A stretch of DNA of 64,000 nucleotides from Cohnella luojiensis. Lineage in GTDB: Bacteria; Bacillota; Bacilli; Paenibacillales; Paenibacillaceae. The notes under the pieces are model-generated. The model did no database searches. It had not been told where the DNA came from and was given only the letters and a program-made list of their open reading frames with translations. Where the stretch lies: the NCBI RefSeq assembly GCF_004564235.1, contig NZ_SOMN01000002.1, positions 276,673 to 340,672 of the forward strand, given 5' to 3'. Each line of letters begins with the position of its first letter. Position 1 is the stretch's first letter. Of the stretch, positions 1 to 7,794 are shown one piece after another. The position numbers and the translations under genes were made by a program.

Positions 1-940
1 CACAAATAATACAATGCCTCGCATTTCCGTCAGCAATTGTACCGCATTCGCCATCAACGTTACCGAACCTATCAAATGTCGGTCCCGCGCATTTATTTAT
101 CAAGTATGTACCACAGATTTTGCAATGCTCGCCTGAGTCATGAAGCTCCTCATTGCTGCACACTGGACAGGTTTGCGGTCTCCCATTTTCATCTAGATCA
201 TAACCATCGTATACCATTTCTGTTGCTCCTTTTCGAATTAGTCGGCTGTACGAACAAATAGGGCAGAATTTTGCTTCGTGGTGAGTAAAACTATATCTGC
301 AGTTAGGGCAAGATTTACTGTGTTTCTGTTTGTAGATGAAGTGTTGAAACAAGTCAATTATCTTACCATTGTTAAGATATGTTCTCCCCATTCTAAGACC
401 CGTCCAAAAAAATTTAAGAACATTCTCTGCTGCCGGATAAGATAAATGACAAAGCTCGGATACTCTGTGGGCATCTAACTGCCCTAAGGCGTTTAGTACG
501 TGAGGAGGGGCTAGCAACGCTCTAGCAAAACAATTAGCTTCCTTCTCAATTAATTCATACTGATGCTTCGCTACCGGGTTTCTAGCGATTATTTCTCGAT
601 CAATTTTCTGGTGATGTTTAAGTATATAGTGCCCGAGCTCGTGTGCAATGGTGAACCTAATATGGCCTGCGCTTTTAACTGTGTCATTATAAAGGATCAT
701 ATATTGTTTACTCTTAACCATTTCAAGGCAAACGCCGCTATCACTCTGGTAAAGAGCACAAACATCTCTAATTTCCAAATCATTTTTCTGAGCAAACCAA
801 GTGTAAGTCTTTACCCTGAGATTTTTAAAAGATTTATAGATAGTTTCAAGGGAGATAGGGAGTTCACTGATATTGAACTGTTGTAATAGAGTCAAAGCTA
901 CGAACTCTGCGTGGTCATAATCAGGCCTACCTTTAATCAT
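1..940 (-). CDS. ImmA/IrrE-type metallopeptidase with C-terminal zinc-ribbon repeats (partial, runs off left edge)
   Basis: Reading leftward from the ATG at 940 gives an open frame that leaves the window at position 1, so the C-terminus is missing. The zinc-protease motif HELGH (context TIAHELGHYILKHH) lies near residue 100, as in ImmA/IrrE peptidases that cleave phage repressors. Beyond about residue 195 the protein has pairs of CxxC motifs (CPNC, CPIC, CPVC, CKIC, CIIC), suggesting three or more zinc ribbons; this tail is longer than a basic ImmA. The start overlaps the end of the repressor gene by 8 bases, so the two are co-transcribed leftward and this peptidase is the likely anti-repressor acting on that repressor. 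Function is inferred from the motif and the pairing. Confidence 0.85.
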   Translation of the reverse strand, partial: MIKGRPDYDHAEFVALTLLQQFNISELPISLETIYKSFKNLRVKTYTWFAQKNDLEIRDVCALYQSDSGVCLEMVKSKQYMILYNDTVKSAGHIRFTIAHELGHYILKHHQKIDREIIARNPVAKHQYELIEKEANCFARALLAPPHVLNALGQLDAHRVSELCHLSYPAAENVLKFFWTGLRMGRTYLNNGKIIDLFQHFIYKQKHSKSCPNCRYSFTHHEAKFCPICSYSRLIRKGATEMVYDGYDLDENGRPQTCPVCSNEELHDSGEHCKICGTYLINKCAGPTFDRFGNVDGECGTIADGNARHCIIC

Positions 941-1286
941 CCTCAGAGAAGGCCTCCTCAAATGCTGCTTTGATCATGTTTAACATTTTCTTCTGATCAT
1001 TTGAAGACATATTTCTTGCAGCTCTTTGGATAGCTCTGATCTCAGGAGTATCTTCAATTCCATTTCTGCTGTTTATTTGTTCAGGGTCATCAGTACGTCC
1101 TAACAAGTAGTCGGTAGATGTTTTTAGTATATCTGCTAAGGTCTGCAGATCTTCACTTGTAGGGGTAACTCGGTCATTCTCAATATGACCAAAATTAGAT
1201 CTACCCATAGTAAGTCGATCGGCCATATCCTGCTGTGTGAAGTTTCTTTTCAACCGTAACTCCTTGATTCTACTTCCTAGAGACAT
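933..1286 (-). CDS. CI-like XRE-family prophage repressor
   Basis: This is a 117-residue protein with an N-terminal helix-turn-helix (SRIKELRLKRNFTQQDMADR, then SNFGHIEN) at about residues 5-60 and a C-terminal region without a LexA-type peptidase signature. The start at 1286 is chosen because GGAGGG lies a few bases upstream on the minus strand; a longer frame to 1394 would run through the promoter and operators. It is divergent from the Cro-like gene and followed by the ImmA-type peptidase, the arrangement of ICEBs1/phi105-type switches in which the peptidase cuts the repressor after DNA damage. It probably binds the GGTATT-N3-AATACC sites described separately. Confidence 0.9.
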   Translation of the reverse strand: MSLGSRIKELRLKRNFTQQDMADRLTMGRSNFGHIENDRVTPTSEDLQTLADILKTSTDYLLGRTDDPEQINSRNGIEDTPEIRAIQRAARNMSSNDQKKMLNMIKAAFEEAFSEDD

Positions 1287-1311
1287 TATAAATACCCTCC
1301 AATTAAAATAT

Positions 1312-1354
1312 GGTATTAAAAATACTTGACGGTATTGAAAATACCCAATATAAT
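1312..1354. promoter_or_regulatory. Rightward early promoter with two overlapping repressor operators
   Basis: A near-consensus promoter faces the Cro-like gene: -35 TTGACG at 1326-1331 and -10 TATAAT at 1349-1354, 17 bases apart. A perfect palindrome, GGTATT-GAA-AATACC, fills 1331-1345 between the two boxes, and a one-mismatch copy, GGTATT-AAA-AATACT, lies at 1312-1326 over the -35 side. An AATACC half site is also present at 1291-1296, next to the repressor ribosome site. The same palindrome recurs at 1651 and 1698. Assignment to the adjacent repressor is inferred from position and repetition. Confidence 0.85.
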
Positions 1355-1395
1355 TGGAGACATATCCCACAAAACCTGAAGAGGGGGTGTACACT

Positions 1396-1608
1396 ATGAG
1401 AGGTCAAAAGAGGGATAGTCTCCGTGAAGCAAGAAAAGCTAAGGGTTTAACGCAACTAGAACTCGCTCAGCTTGTCGGCGTCACACTTGAACATATAAAG
1501 AGTCTCGAGTATGGTCGGGTAAACCCAAGTACCCAACTTATGTTCAAAATCTGTAATGCTTTAGGATCTACGCCACAAAACCTTTTTGCAGATGTGGTCT
1601 GCGCTTAG
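1396..1608 (+). CDS. Cro-like XRE-family regulator
   Basis: This 70-residue protein is almost entirely one helix-turn-helix domain (LREARKAKGLTQLELAQLVG, then IKSLEYGRVNPS). The ATG at 1396 follows GAGGGGG with suitable spacing; the frame is open to 1354 but that start would lie at the promoter -10. It is divergent from the CI-like repressor and first in the rightward early operon, so a Cro-type role in the lytic decision is likely. Family membership is clear; the role is inferred from position. Confidence 0.87.
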   Translation: MRGQKRDSLREARKAKGLTQLELAQLVGVTLEHIKSLEYGRVNPSTQLMFKICNALGSTPQNLFADVVCA

Positions 1609-1650
1609 GTCTATTATTACTACCCATTTAGTATTATATGTGCTCATCAT

Positions 1651-1712
1651 GGTATTGTCAATACCATACAGATCGGTCAATTTTTTTTGGTATTCAGGGT
1701 ATTTATAATACC
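1651..1712. promoter_or_regulatory. Second operator pair upstream of the early HTH gene
   Basis: Two perfect palindromes of the same type as at the switch lie here: GGTATT-GTC-AATACC at 1651-1665 and GGTATT-TAT-AATACC at 1698-1712, plus a half site GGTATT at 1689-1694. A -10-like TATAAT (1704-1709) is inside the second palindrome. The ribosome site of the next gene follows 13 bases later, so repressor bound here would block that gene directly. Confidence 0.75.
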
Positions 1713-1735
1713 TTTAATTGCAAAGGAGGGTAGCC

Positions 1736-2026
1736 ATGTCAGCTGACAAGATGTTCGCTAGTTTGATTGCTGAGATGGAGGAACGAATTTACCACAGAGT
1801 AATGGGTGAACTGAAAACTCATCAACCTGAAGAGCGTCGGCTTTCGATTGTTGAAGCAGCTGAATTTCTAGGAGTATCGCCGGAGACGGTTCAAAGAATG
1901 TGCAAACAAAAACAGATTCCACATATCCCTCTTGGTGCTGCCGGCTCTAAGAAACCTAGGGTAGTGTTCAGTTCCTTGACGCTGTTTGAGTATATCAGGC
2001 AAAAAGAGCGTGAAAGTATTTCTTGA
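1736..2026 (+). CDS. Small HTH (excisionase/MerR-like fold) DNA-binding protein
   Basis: The protein has 96 residues. Its central part (LSIVEAAEFLGVSPETVQRM, then KQIPHIPLG) is the winged helix-turn-helix seen in excisionases and HTH_17 proteins, preceded by a short helical N-terminus. The ATG at 1736 is chosen because AAAGGAGGG sits 5-12 bases before it; the frame also allows a TTG at 1718. The gene is preceded by two copies of the prophage operator, so it should be silent in the lysogen. It could be the excisionase or an early regulator; the sequence alone does not decide. Confidence 0.78.
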   Translation: MSADKMFASLIAEMEERIYHRVMGELKTHQPEERRLSIVEAAEFLGVSPETVQRMCKQKQIPHIPLGAAGSKKPRVVFSSLTLFEYIRQKERESIS

Positions 2027-2111
2027 GAGGAGGTGAAAACGGATGTTACTAGCACTAATAACCGGCACCATTGTACAACGTTTCACAATTTTTGTAAATC
2101 AGGAGGTCCAT

Positions 2112-2426
2112 ATGCTGAGATCAAAGCTAGGCGGACACTATGCCGGCATCGGCACTCATCGGGCATTCATCGAGGATGAGACGATGTACGAGGACCAGAA
2201 GGAGCACGCGGTTCGACTCCCTTCGGATCATCTCAAAGGGGAACGGCTCGTGGCGATGTCCGGGCCCGTGATCAGCTACAACGTATTTCAATTGCTTCCA
2301 GACTGCAAAGTCTGCGGGCATAGGATGGACGGCAAGTTCCTCCAGAAGTGGAACGATCGGGACGTATGCAAGCCATGCATTACCGAATTGACCGCGGAGG
2401 TGCCTCACATTGAGTACAGCCATTAA
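2112..2426 (+). CDS. Small CxxC zinc-binding-like phage protein
   Basis: The 104-residue protein of unknown function carries two CxxC pairs near its C-terminus (CKVCGHR and CKPC), which suggests one bound zinc ion. The ATG at 2112 follows AGGAGG with good spacing. The same frame is open from an ATG at 2043 that also has an AGGAGG upstream, so a form 23 residues longer is possible. It overlaps the next gene by 17 bases, which suggests translational coupling within the early operon. Confidence 0.6.
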   Translation: MLRSKLGGHYAGIGTHRAFIEDETMYEDQKEHAVRLPSDHLKGERLVAMSGPVISYNVFQLLPDCKVCGHRMDGKFLQKWNDRDVCKPCITELTAEVPHIEYSH

Positions 2427-2739
2427 GCCTGAAGCGCGGGACCTCGACGCGGATCTAGCGATCTGCGAGGCGGCGACGCGTGGTCCGTGGATGTGGACTT
2501 GGAACGGTCTATGCCTATCCCCCGAAGGTGCAGTAGACTCCGGCGATTATGTTGCATGGCTGCAGCACTCAGAGGGTCCAAACGATGAAGATCGAAAATT
2601 CATCGCCGACGCTCGCGCAGGCTGGCCGTATGCAATCCGCCGTTCCCAGGAAGCTGAACAGGAGAACGACAAGCTACGTGACGAGATCAACTTGCTCCAA
2701 GAGCAATTAAAGCAGCACCGAAGCCACTGCTTCGATTAA
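2410..2739 (+). CDS. Phage protein of unknown function with C-terminal coiled coil
   Basis: The 109-residue protein starts at TTG 2410, preceded by GGAGGTG. It is acidic and tryptophan-rich in the first half (ATRGPWMWTWNGLCL), then the last 35 residues (QEAEQENDKLRDEINLLQEQ) have heptad spacing of hydrophobic residues typical of a coiled coil. The first half resembles small proteins often found in early regions of Firmicutes phages, but I cannot name a function. Confidence 0.62.
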   Translation: MSTAIKPEARDLDADLAICEAATRGPWMWTWNGLCLSPEGAVDSGDYVAWLQHSEGPNDEDRKFIADARAGWPYAIRRSQEAEQENDKLRDEINLLQEQLKQHRSHCFD

Positions 2740-2765
2740 TTCATACACCAGGAGGATTCACGCAC

Positions 2766-3200
2766 ATGTCTATTCAAATCATCATTAACGGCGAGAACGC
2801 CGAACACGCACTTATCGAATTATCCGCTTTCTCTGCTGGCTTAACAGGCGGACAAGCTGTCGCGTCAGTTGCACAGGAAGCACCAAAGGCTCCGCGTACA
2901 CGTTCGACTCCGAAGCCGGAAACAGTTAAGGCGGACGAGCCTGTTCAGAACAAGCCGGACTCCGAACCGGAAGCTTCGCAAGAGGAAGAGCAGCACCAAT
3001 CCGATCCTGAACCATCCGATGATGAAGCCCCGATCCCGACTGATGTGGATCTGCGTGCGGCAGCTCAGGCGAAGGGCGCAGAGGGCGCCGACAAAAAGGC
3101 CTTGATCAAACCTCTGCTGACGAAATTCGGCGTGTCGAACGTTACTGCCGTTCCTGCCGATCAACGAGTCGCGTTCCTTGCGGAACTGCAAGCACTATGA
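2766..3200 (+). CDS. Phage protein with acidic linker between two small domains
   Basis: The 144-residue protein has an N-terminal segment (MSIQIIINGENAEHALIELS), a long acidic Pro/Glu/Ser/Lys-rich linker at about residues 38-90, and a C-terminal helical segment (DLRAAAQAKGAEGADKKALI, then FGVSNVTAVP) of a type common at the ends of phage recombination-module proteins. It has AGGAGG before the ATG and overlaps the DUF2800 gene by 4 bases, so it probably works with that gene and the DUF2815 protein in DNA replication or recombination. Function is not established. Confidence 0.7.
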   Translation: MSIQIIINGENAEHALIELSAFSAGLTGGQAVASVAQEAPKAPRTRSTPKPETVKADEPVQNKPDSEPEASQEEEQHQSDPEPSDDEAPIPTDVDLRAAAQAKGAEGADKKALIKPLLTKFGVSNVTAVPADQRVAFLAELQAL

Positions 3201-4393
3201 GTCAAGTCGCACATGCTGAACGCGCTCACGCTTTACTAGGCGCATCCAAGGCGGCGCAATGGATATCATGCCCGCCAAGCGCCCGGGTGCAAGAGAGCGT
3301 CCCAGACAAGAGGAGCGAGTACGCCGACGAGGGGACACTGGCGCATGAGCTGTCGGAGATCAAGTTGCGGCGCCGTCTGCTCCCTTGTAATTCGGCAGAG
3401 CGCAAGCGACTCGATAAGGAGCTCGAGAAGGTCAAGGCTAATCCGATGTACGGTCCCGAGATGGAGAACGCCGTGAACGATTACGTCGAGATCGTCGAAG
3501 AACGGTTTATGGCCGCTAAGGCTCGATCTGTCGATGCCGTCATTCTGCTAGAGGAAAAGCTAGATTTCACCGAATGGGTTCCAGAAGGCAAAGGCTCCGG
3601 GGACGTGGTCCTCATAGCTGACGGTGTACTGGAAGTCATCGACCTGAAGTATGGCAAGGGCGTTCCGGTTAGTGCGGAAAACAATCCGCAGATTCGTCTC
3701 TATGGCCTTGGCGCTTGGTCAGCTTACAACTATCTCTACGACATTCAAGATGTTCACATGACCATCGTCCAGCCGCGTCTTGACTCTATCAGTACTGACA
3801 TTATGCCGGTTAGTGAATTAGTAGAGTGGGCGGAGACGGTTGTCGGTCCTGCAGCCTTATTGGCTGATGTCGGCGAGGGCGAATTCAAGTCTGGAGACCA
3901 CTGCCGCTGGTGCAAGGTGAAAGGCAACTGCCGCGCTCGAACGGATGAGAACATGAAGGCTCTAGCTTACGAGTTCAAAGACCCGGCGCTACTTAGCCCG
4001 GACGAGATCGGTTCGATTCTCTTTGTTGCTGAGCAGCTAAAGGTCTGGGCAAAGGATGTCGAGGAACACGCATTCGAACAAGCTAAGAACGGCATACGCA
4101 TTCCTCTGTGGAAGCTTGTCGAGGGCCGGAGCAATCGAGCTATTACGGACAAGGAAGCCGCGAAGAAGGCGCTGGAAGCCGCTAAGGTTGACGCGTCGAA
4201 GTACCTCAAGCCGCAGGAGATGTACAGTATCGGTGATCTGGAGAAGAACGTCGGTAAGAAGGATCTGGCGACATTGCTTGATGGCTTGATCGTTAAACCG
4301 ACCGGAAAGCCAGTTCTCGTTCCAGAGTCGGACAAGCGCCCGGAATTGAACAGCATTGACAATGATTTTGCAGGCGAAGATTTTGAAAACTAA
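3197..4393 (+). CDS. DUF2800 phage protein, RecB/Cas4-like nuclease fold
   Basis: The 398-residue protein matches the DUF2800 family: N-terminal LLGASKAAQWISCPPSARVQ, a central nuclease-like core with GSGDVVLIADG and LEVIDLKYGKG (the Asp/Glu-Lys pattern of PD-(D/E)XK nucleases), and a late cysteine cluster CRWCKVKGNCRAR like the iron-sulfur cluster of RecB/Cas4-type exonucleases. In phages it accompanies the DUF2815 ssDNA-binding protein and a family A polymerase, exactly as here, which points to a role in replication or recombination of the phage genome. Nuclease activity is inferred from motifs. Confidence 0.88.
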   Translation: MSQVAHAERAHALLGASKAAQWISCPPSARVQESVPDKRSEYADEGTLAHELSEIKLRRRLLPCNSAERKRLDKELEKVKANPMYGPEMENAVNDYVEIVEERFMAAKARSVDAVILLEEKLDFTEWVPEGKGSGDVVLIADGVLEVIDLKYGKGVPVSAENNPQIRLYGLGAWSAYNYLYDIQDVHMTIVQPRLDSISTDIMPVSELVEWAETVVGPAALLADVGEGEFKSGDHCRWCKVKGNCRARTDENMKALAYEFKDPALLSPDEIGSILFVAEQLKVWAKDVEEHAFEQAKNGIRIPLWKLVEGRSNRAITDKEAAKKALEAAKVDASKYLKPQEMYSIGDLEKNVGKKDLATLLDGLIVKPTGKPVLVPESDKRPELNSIDNDFAGEDFEN

Positions 4394-4420
4394 ACCCACA
4401 TTCAAAGGAGCAATCACACC

Positions 4421-5011
4421 ATGGCATCTGATAACACAACAAAAATGGTAACAGGTAAAGCGCGTCTCTCTTACGCAAATATCTGGGAGCCGAAGGCAAA
4501 CGATCAAGGACAATTGAAATACGGCACGGCAATTCTGATTCCGAAATCTGATAAGGAGACTCTTCGGAAGATCAAAGAGAAAGTGGACGCGCTTAAAGCC
4601 GAGGCAACGACGAAGTACAAGGGTAAGCTTCCGCCGAACTTCAAGCTTCCACTTCATGACGGAGACGAAGAGAAACCAGAGGATCCGAACTATGCAGGCC
4701 ACTTTTTCCTGAATGCTTACGCGAATAACAAGCCGGGGATTGCAAAGCCGGTTGGTAGGGATACGGATGGGAAAACGAAGTTTCAAGAAATCACGGATAC
4801 GACGGAAGTCTACTCCGGCTGCTTCGCAAGGGTGTCTATTAATTTTTACCTTTTCGACAACAAGAGCAAGGGTATCGGCGTCGGGCTGAACAATATCGTT
4901 AAGGTTCAGGATGGCGAGTCGTTATCTGGACGCTCGAGCGTCAATGCAGACTTTGCTGACGAGGACTTCGACGATGTTGACGGAGACGATGACGAAGATT
5001 ACATGAGCTAA
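4421..5011 (+). CDS. DUF2815 single-stranded DNA-binding-like phage protein
   Basis: The 196-residue protein begins MASDNTTKMVTGKARLSYAN, typical of DUF2815 proteins, and ends with a very acidic tail (ADEDFDDVDGDDDEDYMS) like that of single-stranded DNA-binding proteins, where the tail recruits partners. AAAGGAG precedes the ATG. It lies 27 bases after the DUF2800 nuclease gene and ahead of the DNA polymerase. A role in coating ssDNA during phage replication is inferred from family and tail. Confidence 0.85.
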   Translation: MASDNTTKMVTGKARLSYANIWEPKANDQGQLKYGTAILIPKSDKETLRKIKEKVDALKAEATTKYKGKLPPNFKLPLHDGDEEKPEDPNYAGHFFLNAYANNKPGIAKPVGRDTDGKTKFQEITDTTEVYSGCFARVSINFYLFDNKSKGIGVGLNNIVKVQDGESLSGRSSVNADFADEDFDDVDGDDDEDYMS

Positions 5012-5023
5012 TTATTTAAGAGT

Positions 5024-5052
5024 GGGGATTCCGCAAGGGTCCCCTTTCTCTA
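5024..5052 (+). terminator. Weak hairpin after the DUF2815 gene
   Basis: GGGGA (5024-5028) can pair with TCCCC (5040-5044), followed by TTTCTCTA. The stem is short, so this is more likely an mRNA-end stabiliser or partial terminator than a full stop. Confidence 0.4.
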
Positions 5053-5078
5053 TCACAACTTATAGGAGGAAGACATAA

Positions 5079-5462
5079 ATGCCTAAAACTATAAACGAAT
5101 TCGTTCAAGTTGCACATCACAACGCTATCAACAAAGGATGGTATGAAGAGCCTCGAACATTTAGTGAAGTGATTGCGCTTATGCACTCGGAGCTTTCTGA
5201 GGCATTGGAAGACTATCGAAAGGGCCGGGGGTTTACGGAAATTTGGTACGAGAAAGAAAATGACTTAGGCATCGTATTTGCTCAAGGCAAGCAGCCTGCT
5301 CCTGAATGGAAGCCTTGCGGTATTCCATCCGAACTGGCGGACACTGTTATCCGGATCTTTGATACTTGCGGGCATCTTGGGATCAATCTGGAGGCGGCGA
5401 TCCGGGAGAAGATGGCCTACAATGCTACTCGACCGATTCGGCATGGGGGCAAGATGCTGTGA
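5079..5462 (+). CDS. MazG-like nucleotide pyrophosphohydrolase
   Basis: The 127-residue all-alpha protein carries the pattern of the MazG/dUTPase-like NTP pyrophosphatase fold: EVIALMHSELSEALEDYRKG supplies the ExxE metal ligands and ELADTVIRIFDTCGHLGI the later ExxD motif. Such enzymes hydrolyse NTPs or dNTPs to the monophosphate, and phages use them to adjust the nucleotide pool. The gene has AGGAGG before the ATG and ends overlapping the GTG start of the DNA polymerase, which supports coupling to replication. Substrate is unknown. Confidence 0.85.
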   Translation: MPKTINEFVQVAHHNAINKGWYEEPRTFSEVIALMHSELSEALEDYRKGRGFTEIWYEKENDLGIVFAQGKQPAPEWKPCGIPSELADTVIRIFDTCGHLGINLEAAIREKMAYNATRPIRHGGKML

Positions 5463-7414
5463 CCGTCCTCCAAATCGACATCGAGACATACAGCAGCATC
5501 GACCTAATTAAATCCGGCGTTTACCGATACGTCGAAGCGGCGGACTTCGAAATCTTACTGTTCGCCTACGCTTACGATGACGAGCCAGTCACGGTTATCG
5601 ACCTAACAGCTTTCGAGGATCTGCCTGATTTCATCTTGCACGATCTGACTGATCCCGGAGTCATCAAGACGGCCTTCAACGCAGCGTTTGAAAGGACTTG
5701 TATTGCGAAGCATTACGGCATCGTCTGCGATCCTGTCCAGTGGCGGTGTACTTCGGTCCATTCTTTATCTCTAGGGTTGCCCGGCAACTTGGGAAGCACG
5801 GCTACGGTTCTTAATCTGGTCGCCCAGAAGGACACGAAGGGTAAAGCCTTGATCAAGTATTTCTCCGTCCCGTGTAAACCGACTAAAGTTAACGGTCAAC
5901 GTGAGCGGAATTATCCGCACCATGACCCGGAGAAGTGGGAGGATTACAAGTCCTATTGTGTGCAGGACGTTGTCGTCGAGCGGGCAGTCCGTAAGAAGCT
6001 AGAACGCTTCCCGGTGCCGGAGAAGGAATGGCGGCTATGGGCGCTCGATCAACGGATCAACGATCGCGGCGTCCGTCTCAACCGGGCATTCGTAGAGAAC
6101 GCGATCGCCTGCGGAGCCCAGTGTAAGGAGCGCATGATTGAAGAGGCGAAGGAGTTGACGGGGCTCGACAATCCAAACAGCGATGCACAGCTCAAGGTGT
6201 GGTTATCAGAAAACGGGTTAGAAGCTGACAGCCTAGCTAAAGAGTTTATGGACATTCTGCTAGATGCCGCGCCAAGTGAAGAGACGCGAAGGGCTCTCGA
6301 GCTCCGGCAGGAAATGGGCAAGACAAGCAACAGTAAATACGATGCAATGGCTCGTACGATCTGCGCCGACGATCGCGTTCGGGGGATCTTGCAATTCTGC
6401 GGGGCTAACCGGACATGGCGCTGGGCGGGGCGGATCGTGCAAATGCATAACCTCCCGCAGAACCATCTTAAGGACTTGGAACTTGCGCGGGAGACGTTGC
6501 TTAACGGCGAATTCGATTTTCTCGAAATGCTGTTCGGCGCTCCGCCGTTTGTTATGTCTCAGCTAGTCCGTACCGCGCTTATTCCGTCCGATGGATGCCG
6601 TTTCATCGTCTCCGACTTCGCGGCTATCGAGGCTCGCGTCATAGCGTGGCTTGCGGACGAGCTCTGGGTGCTGGACGTATTTCAGGGACACGGAAAGATA
6701 TACGAGGCGACAGCGGCTCGCATGTTCGGCATCGCGTTCGAGTCCATCGTTAAAGGGCACGAGAATTATCGCTTTCGCGCTCCAGGTAAAGTAGCGACAC
6801 TCGCTTGTGGATTCGGTGGCGGAAGGGCTGCTCTTGAGAAGATGGATAAGGGCAAGGAGATTCCAGAGGATCAGTACGAGGGCTTGGTCAAGCAGTGGCG
6901 GCAAGCGAATCCGAATATCCGGAAGCTTTGGTATCGTGCCGAGGATGCAGCTATGGAAGCGGTACGGATGAAATCGACGGTTAAGTTGGCGCACGGTGTG
7001 CAGTATCGGTACGAGGCTGGAACCTTGTTCGCGGACTTACCAAGTGGACACAGCCTCGCGTACCCGCAAGCGGCGATTAAGCTTGATACCAAGTTCGACA
7101 AAGACGGACTGACCTTCTTCGCGCAGGATGACCGGAATCAATGGTCACAGCAACGCACGTGGGGCGGAACGCTTGTCGAGAACTTGGTACAAGCCATCGC
7201 CCGGGATTGTCTGGCTGAGAGCCTAATGCGACTAGATAAAGCCGGCTATGTCATTCCGCTACACGTACACGATGAGGTCGTGCTTGATGTGCCGTGGGAA
7301 AATGATGTGCTTGTTGATGACGTGACATCGATCATGAGTCGGCCTATTGACTGGGCGCCGGGATTACCGCTTAAGGCGGCAGGCTTTGAGACTGATTTTT
7401 ACATGAAGGATTAG
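5459..7414 (+). CDS. Phage family A DNA polymerase with 3'-5' exonuclease domain
   Basis: The 651-residue product starts at GTG 5459, overlapping the MazG-like stop codon; a frame open to 5366 would start deep inside that gene. The exonuclease motifs are DIETYS (ExoI), a FNAAFERT region (ExoII) and YCVQD (ExoIII). Polymerase motifs are A (VSDFAAIEARVIAWLADE), B (RAPGKVATLACGFGGG) and C (LHVHDEVVLDVP, with catalytic His-Asp-Glu). There is no 5' nuclease domain, as usual for phage enzymes. It should replicate the phage genome with the DUF2800, DUF2815 and VapE proteins. Confidence 0.95.
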   Translation: MTVLQIDIETYSSIDLIKSGVYRYVEAADFEILLFAYAYDDEPVTVIDLTAFEDLPDFILHDLTDPGVIKTAFNAAFERTCIAKHYGIVCDPVQWRCTSVHSLSLGLPGNLGSTATVLNLVAQKDTKGKALIKYFSVPCKPTKVNGQRERNYPHHDPEKWEDYKSYCVQDVVVERAVRKKLERFPVPEKEWRLWALDQRINDRGVRLNRAFVENAIACGAQCKERMIEEAKELTGLDNPNSDAQLKVWLSENGLEADSLAKEFMDILLDAAPSEETRRALELRQEMGKTSNSKYDAMARTICADDRVRGILQFCGANRTWRWAGRIVQMHNLPQNHLKDLELARETLLNGEFDFLEMLFGAPPFVMSQLVRTALIPSDGCRFIVSDFAAIEARVIAWLADELWVLDVFQGHGKIYEATAARMFGIAFESIVKGHENYRFRAPGKVATLACGFGGGRAALEKMDKGKEIPEDQYEGLVKQWRQANPNIRKLWYRAEDAAMEAVRMKSTVKLAHGVQYRYEAGTLFADLPSGHSLAYPQAAIKLDTKFDKDGLTFFAQDDRNQWSQQRTWGGTLVENLVQAIARDCLAESLMRLDKAGYVIPLHVHDEVVLDVPWENDVLVDDVTSIMSRPIDWAPGLPLKAAGFETDFYMKD

Positions 7415-7719
7415 AACGTTAGCGTCCATGTGTCCCCGTTTGACAACGGATCTTGCAAAGCAAATTTTTCCTTTAAATCGTCAACTAATCCTTCCAGATT
7501 CCCTTTCACAATACGACATTCAATAGTTCCATAGTGAATGTGCTGTTGAGATTCGATGTTAAAAGCCGAGCCGGTAGTCAAGGTATAACCGCGTGGATCA
7601 ACTTTTATGATCTCGTAGTTAATATTTGCAAGCAAATGATTCGCGACTGCCGAAGTCATAGCTTCCAGAGTAGTAACCATGCAAGTGTTTTCATCGATTC
7701 GCTTAATAGCGATTTCCAT
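7411..7719 (-). CDS. Minus-strand phage protein of unknown function
   Basis: The 102-residue protein (MEIAIKRIDENTCMVTTLEA) is antisense to its neighbours and overlaps the polymerase end by 4 bases. TAGGAGGA lies about 7 bases before its ATG on the minus strand, which supports it as a real gene. It has no membrane segment or familiar motif. Being reversed within the early operon it must have its own promoter, probably in 7720-7794, and may be expressed from the lysogen. Confidence 0.6.
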   Translation of the reverse strand: MEIAIKRIDENTCMVTTLEAMTSAVANHLLANINYEIIKVDPRGYTLTTGSAFNIESQQHIHYGTIECRIVKGNLEGLVDDLKEKFALQDPLSNGDTWTLTF

Positions 7720-7794
7720 AGTAATCCTCCTAGTAGAAAGTGACTCTATTATATGATTTCAGGCAAATATTAACAACCATACAAAGGTGATTAT

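Noticed and set aside
37..886. Two + strand open frames at 37-261 and 563-886
   Set aside because: They are antisense to the ImmA-type peptidase gene, which reads without interruption on the minus strand and has the HELGH motif.
4037..4786. 249-codon minus-strand frame
   Set aside because: It lies antisense across the DUF2800 and DUF2815 genes, both clearly coding, and has no ribosome site or recognisable content.
5366..5458. Upstream start of the DNA polymerase frame at 5366
   Set aside because: It lies deep inside the MazG-like gene; the GTG at 5459 overlapping its stop gives the normal polymerase N-terminus before DIETYS.
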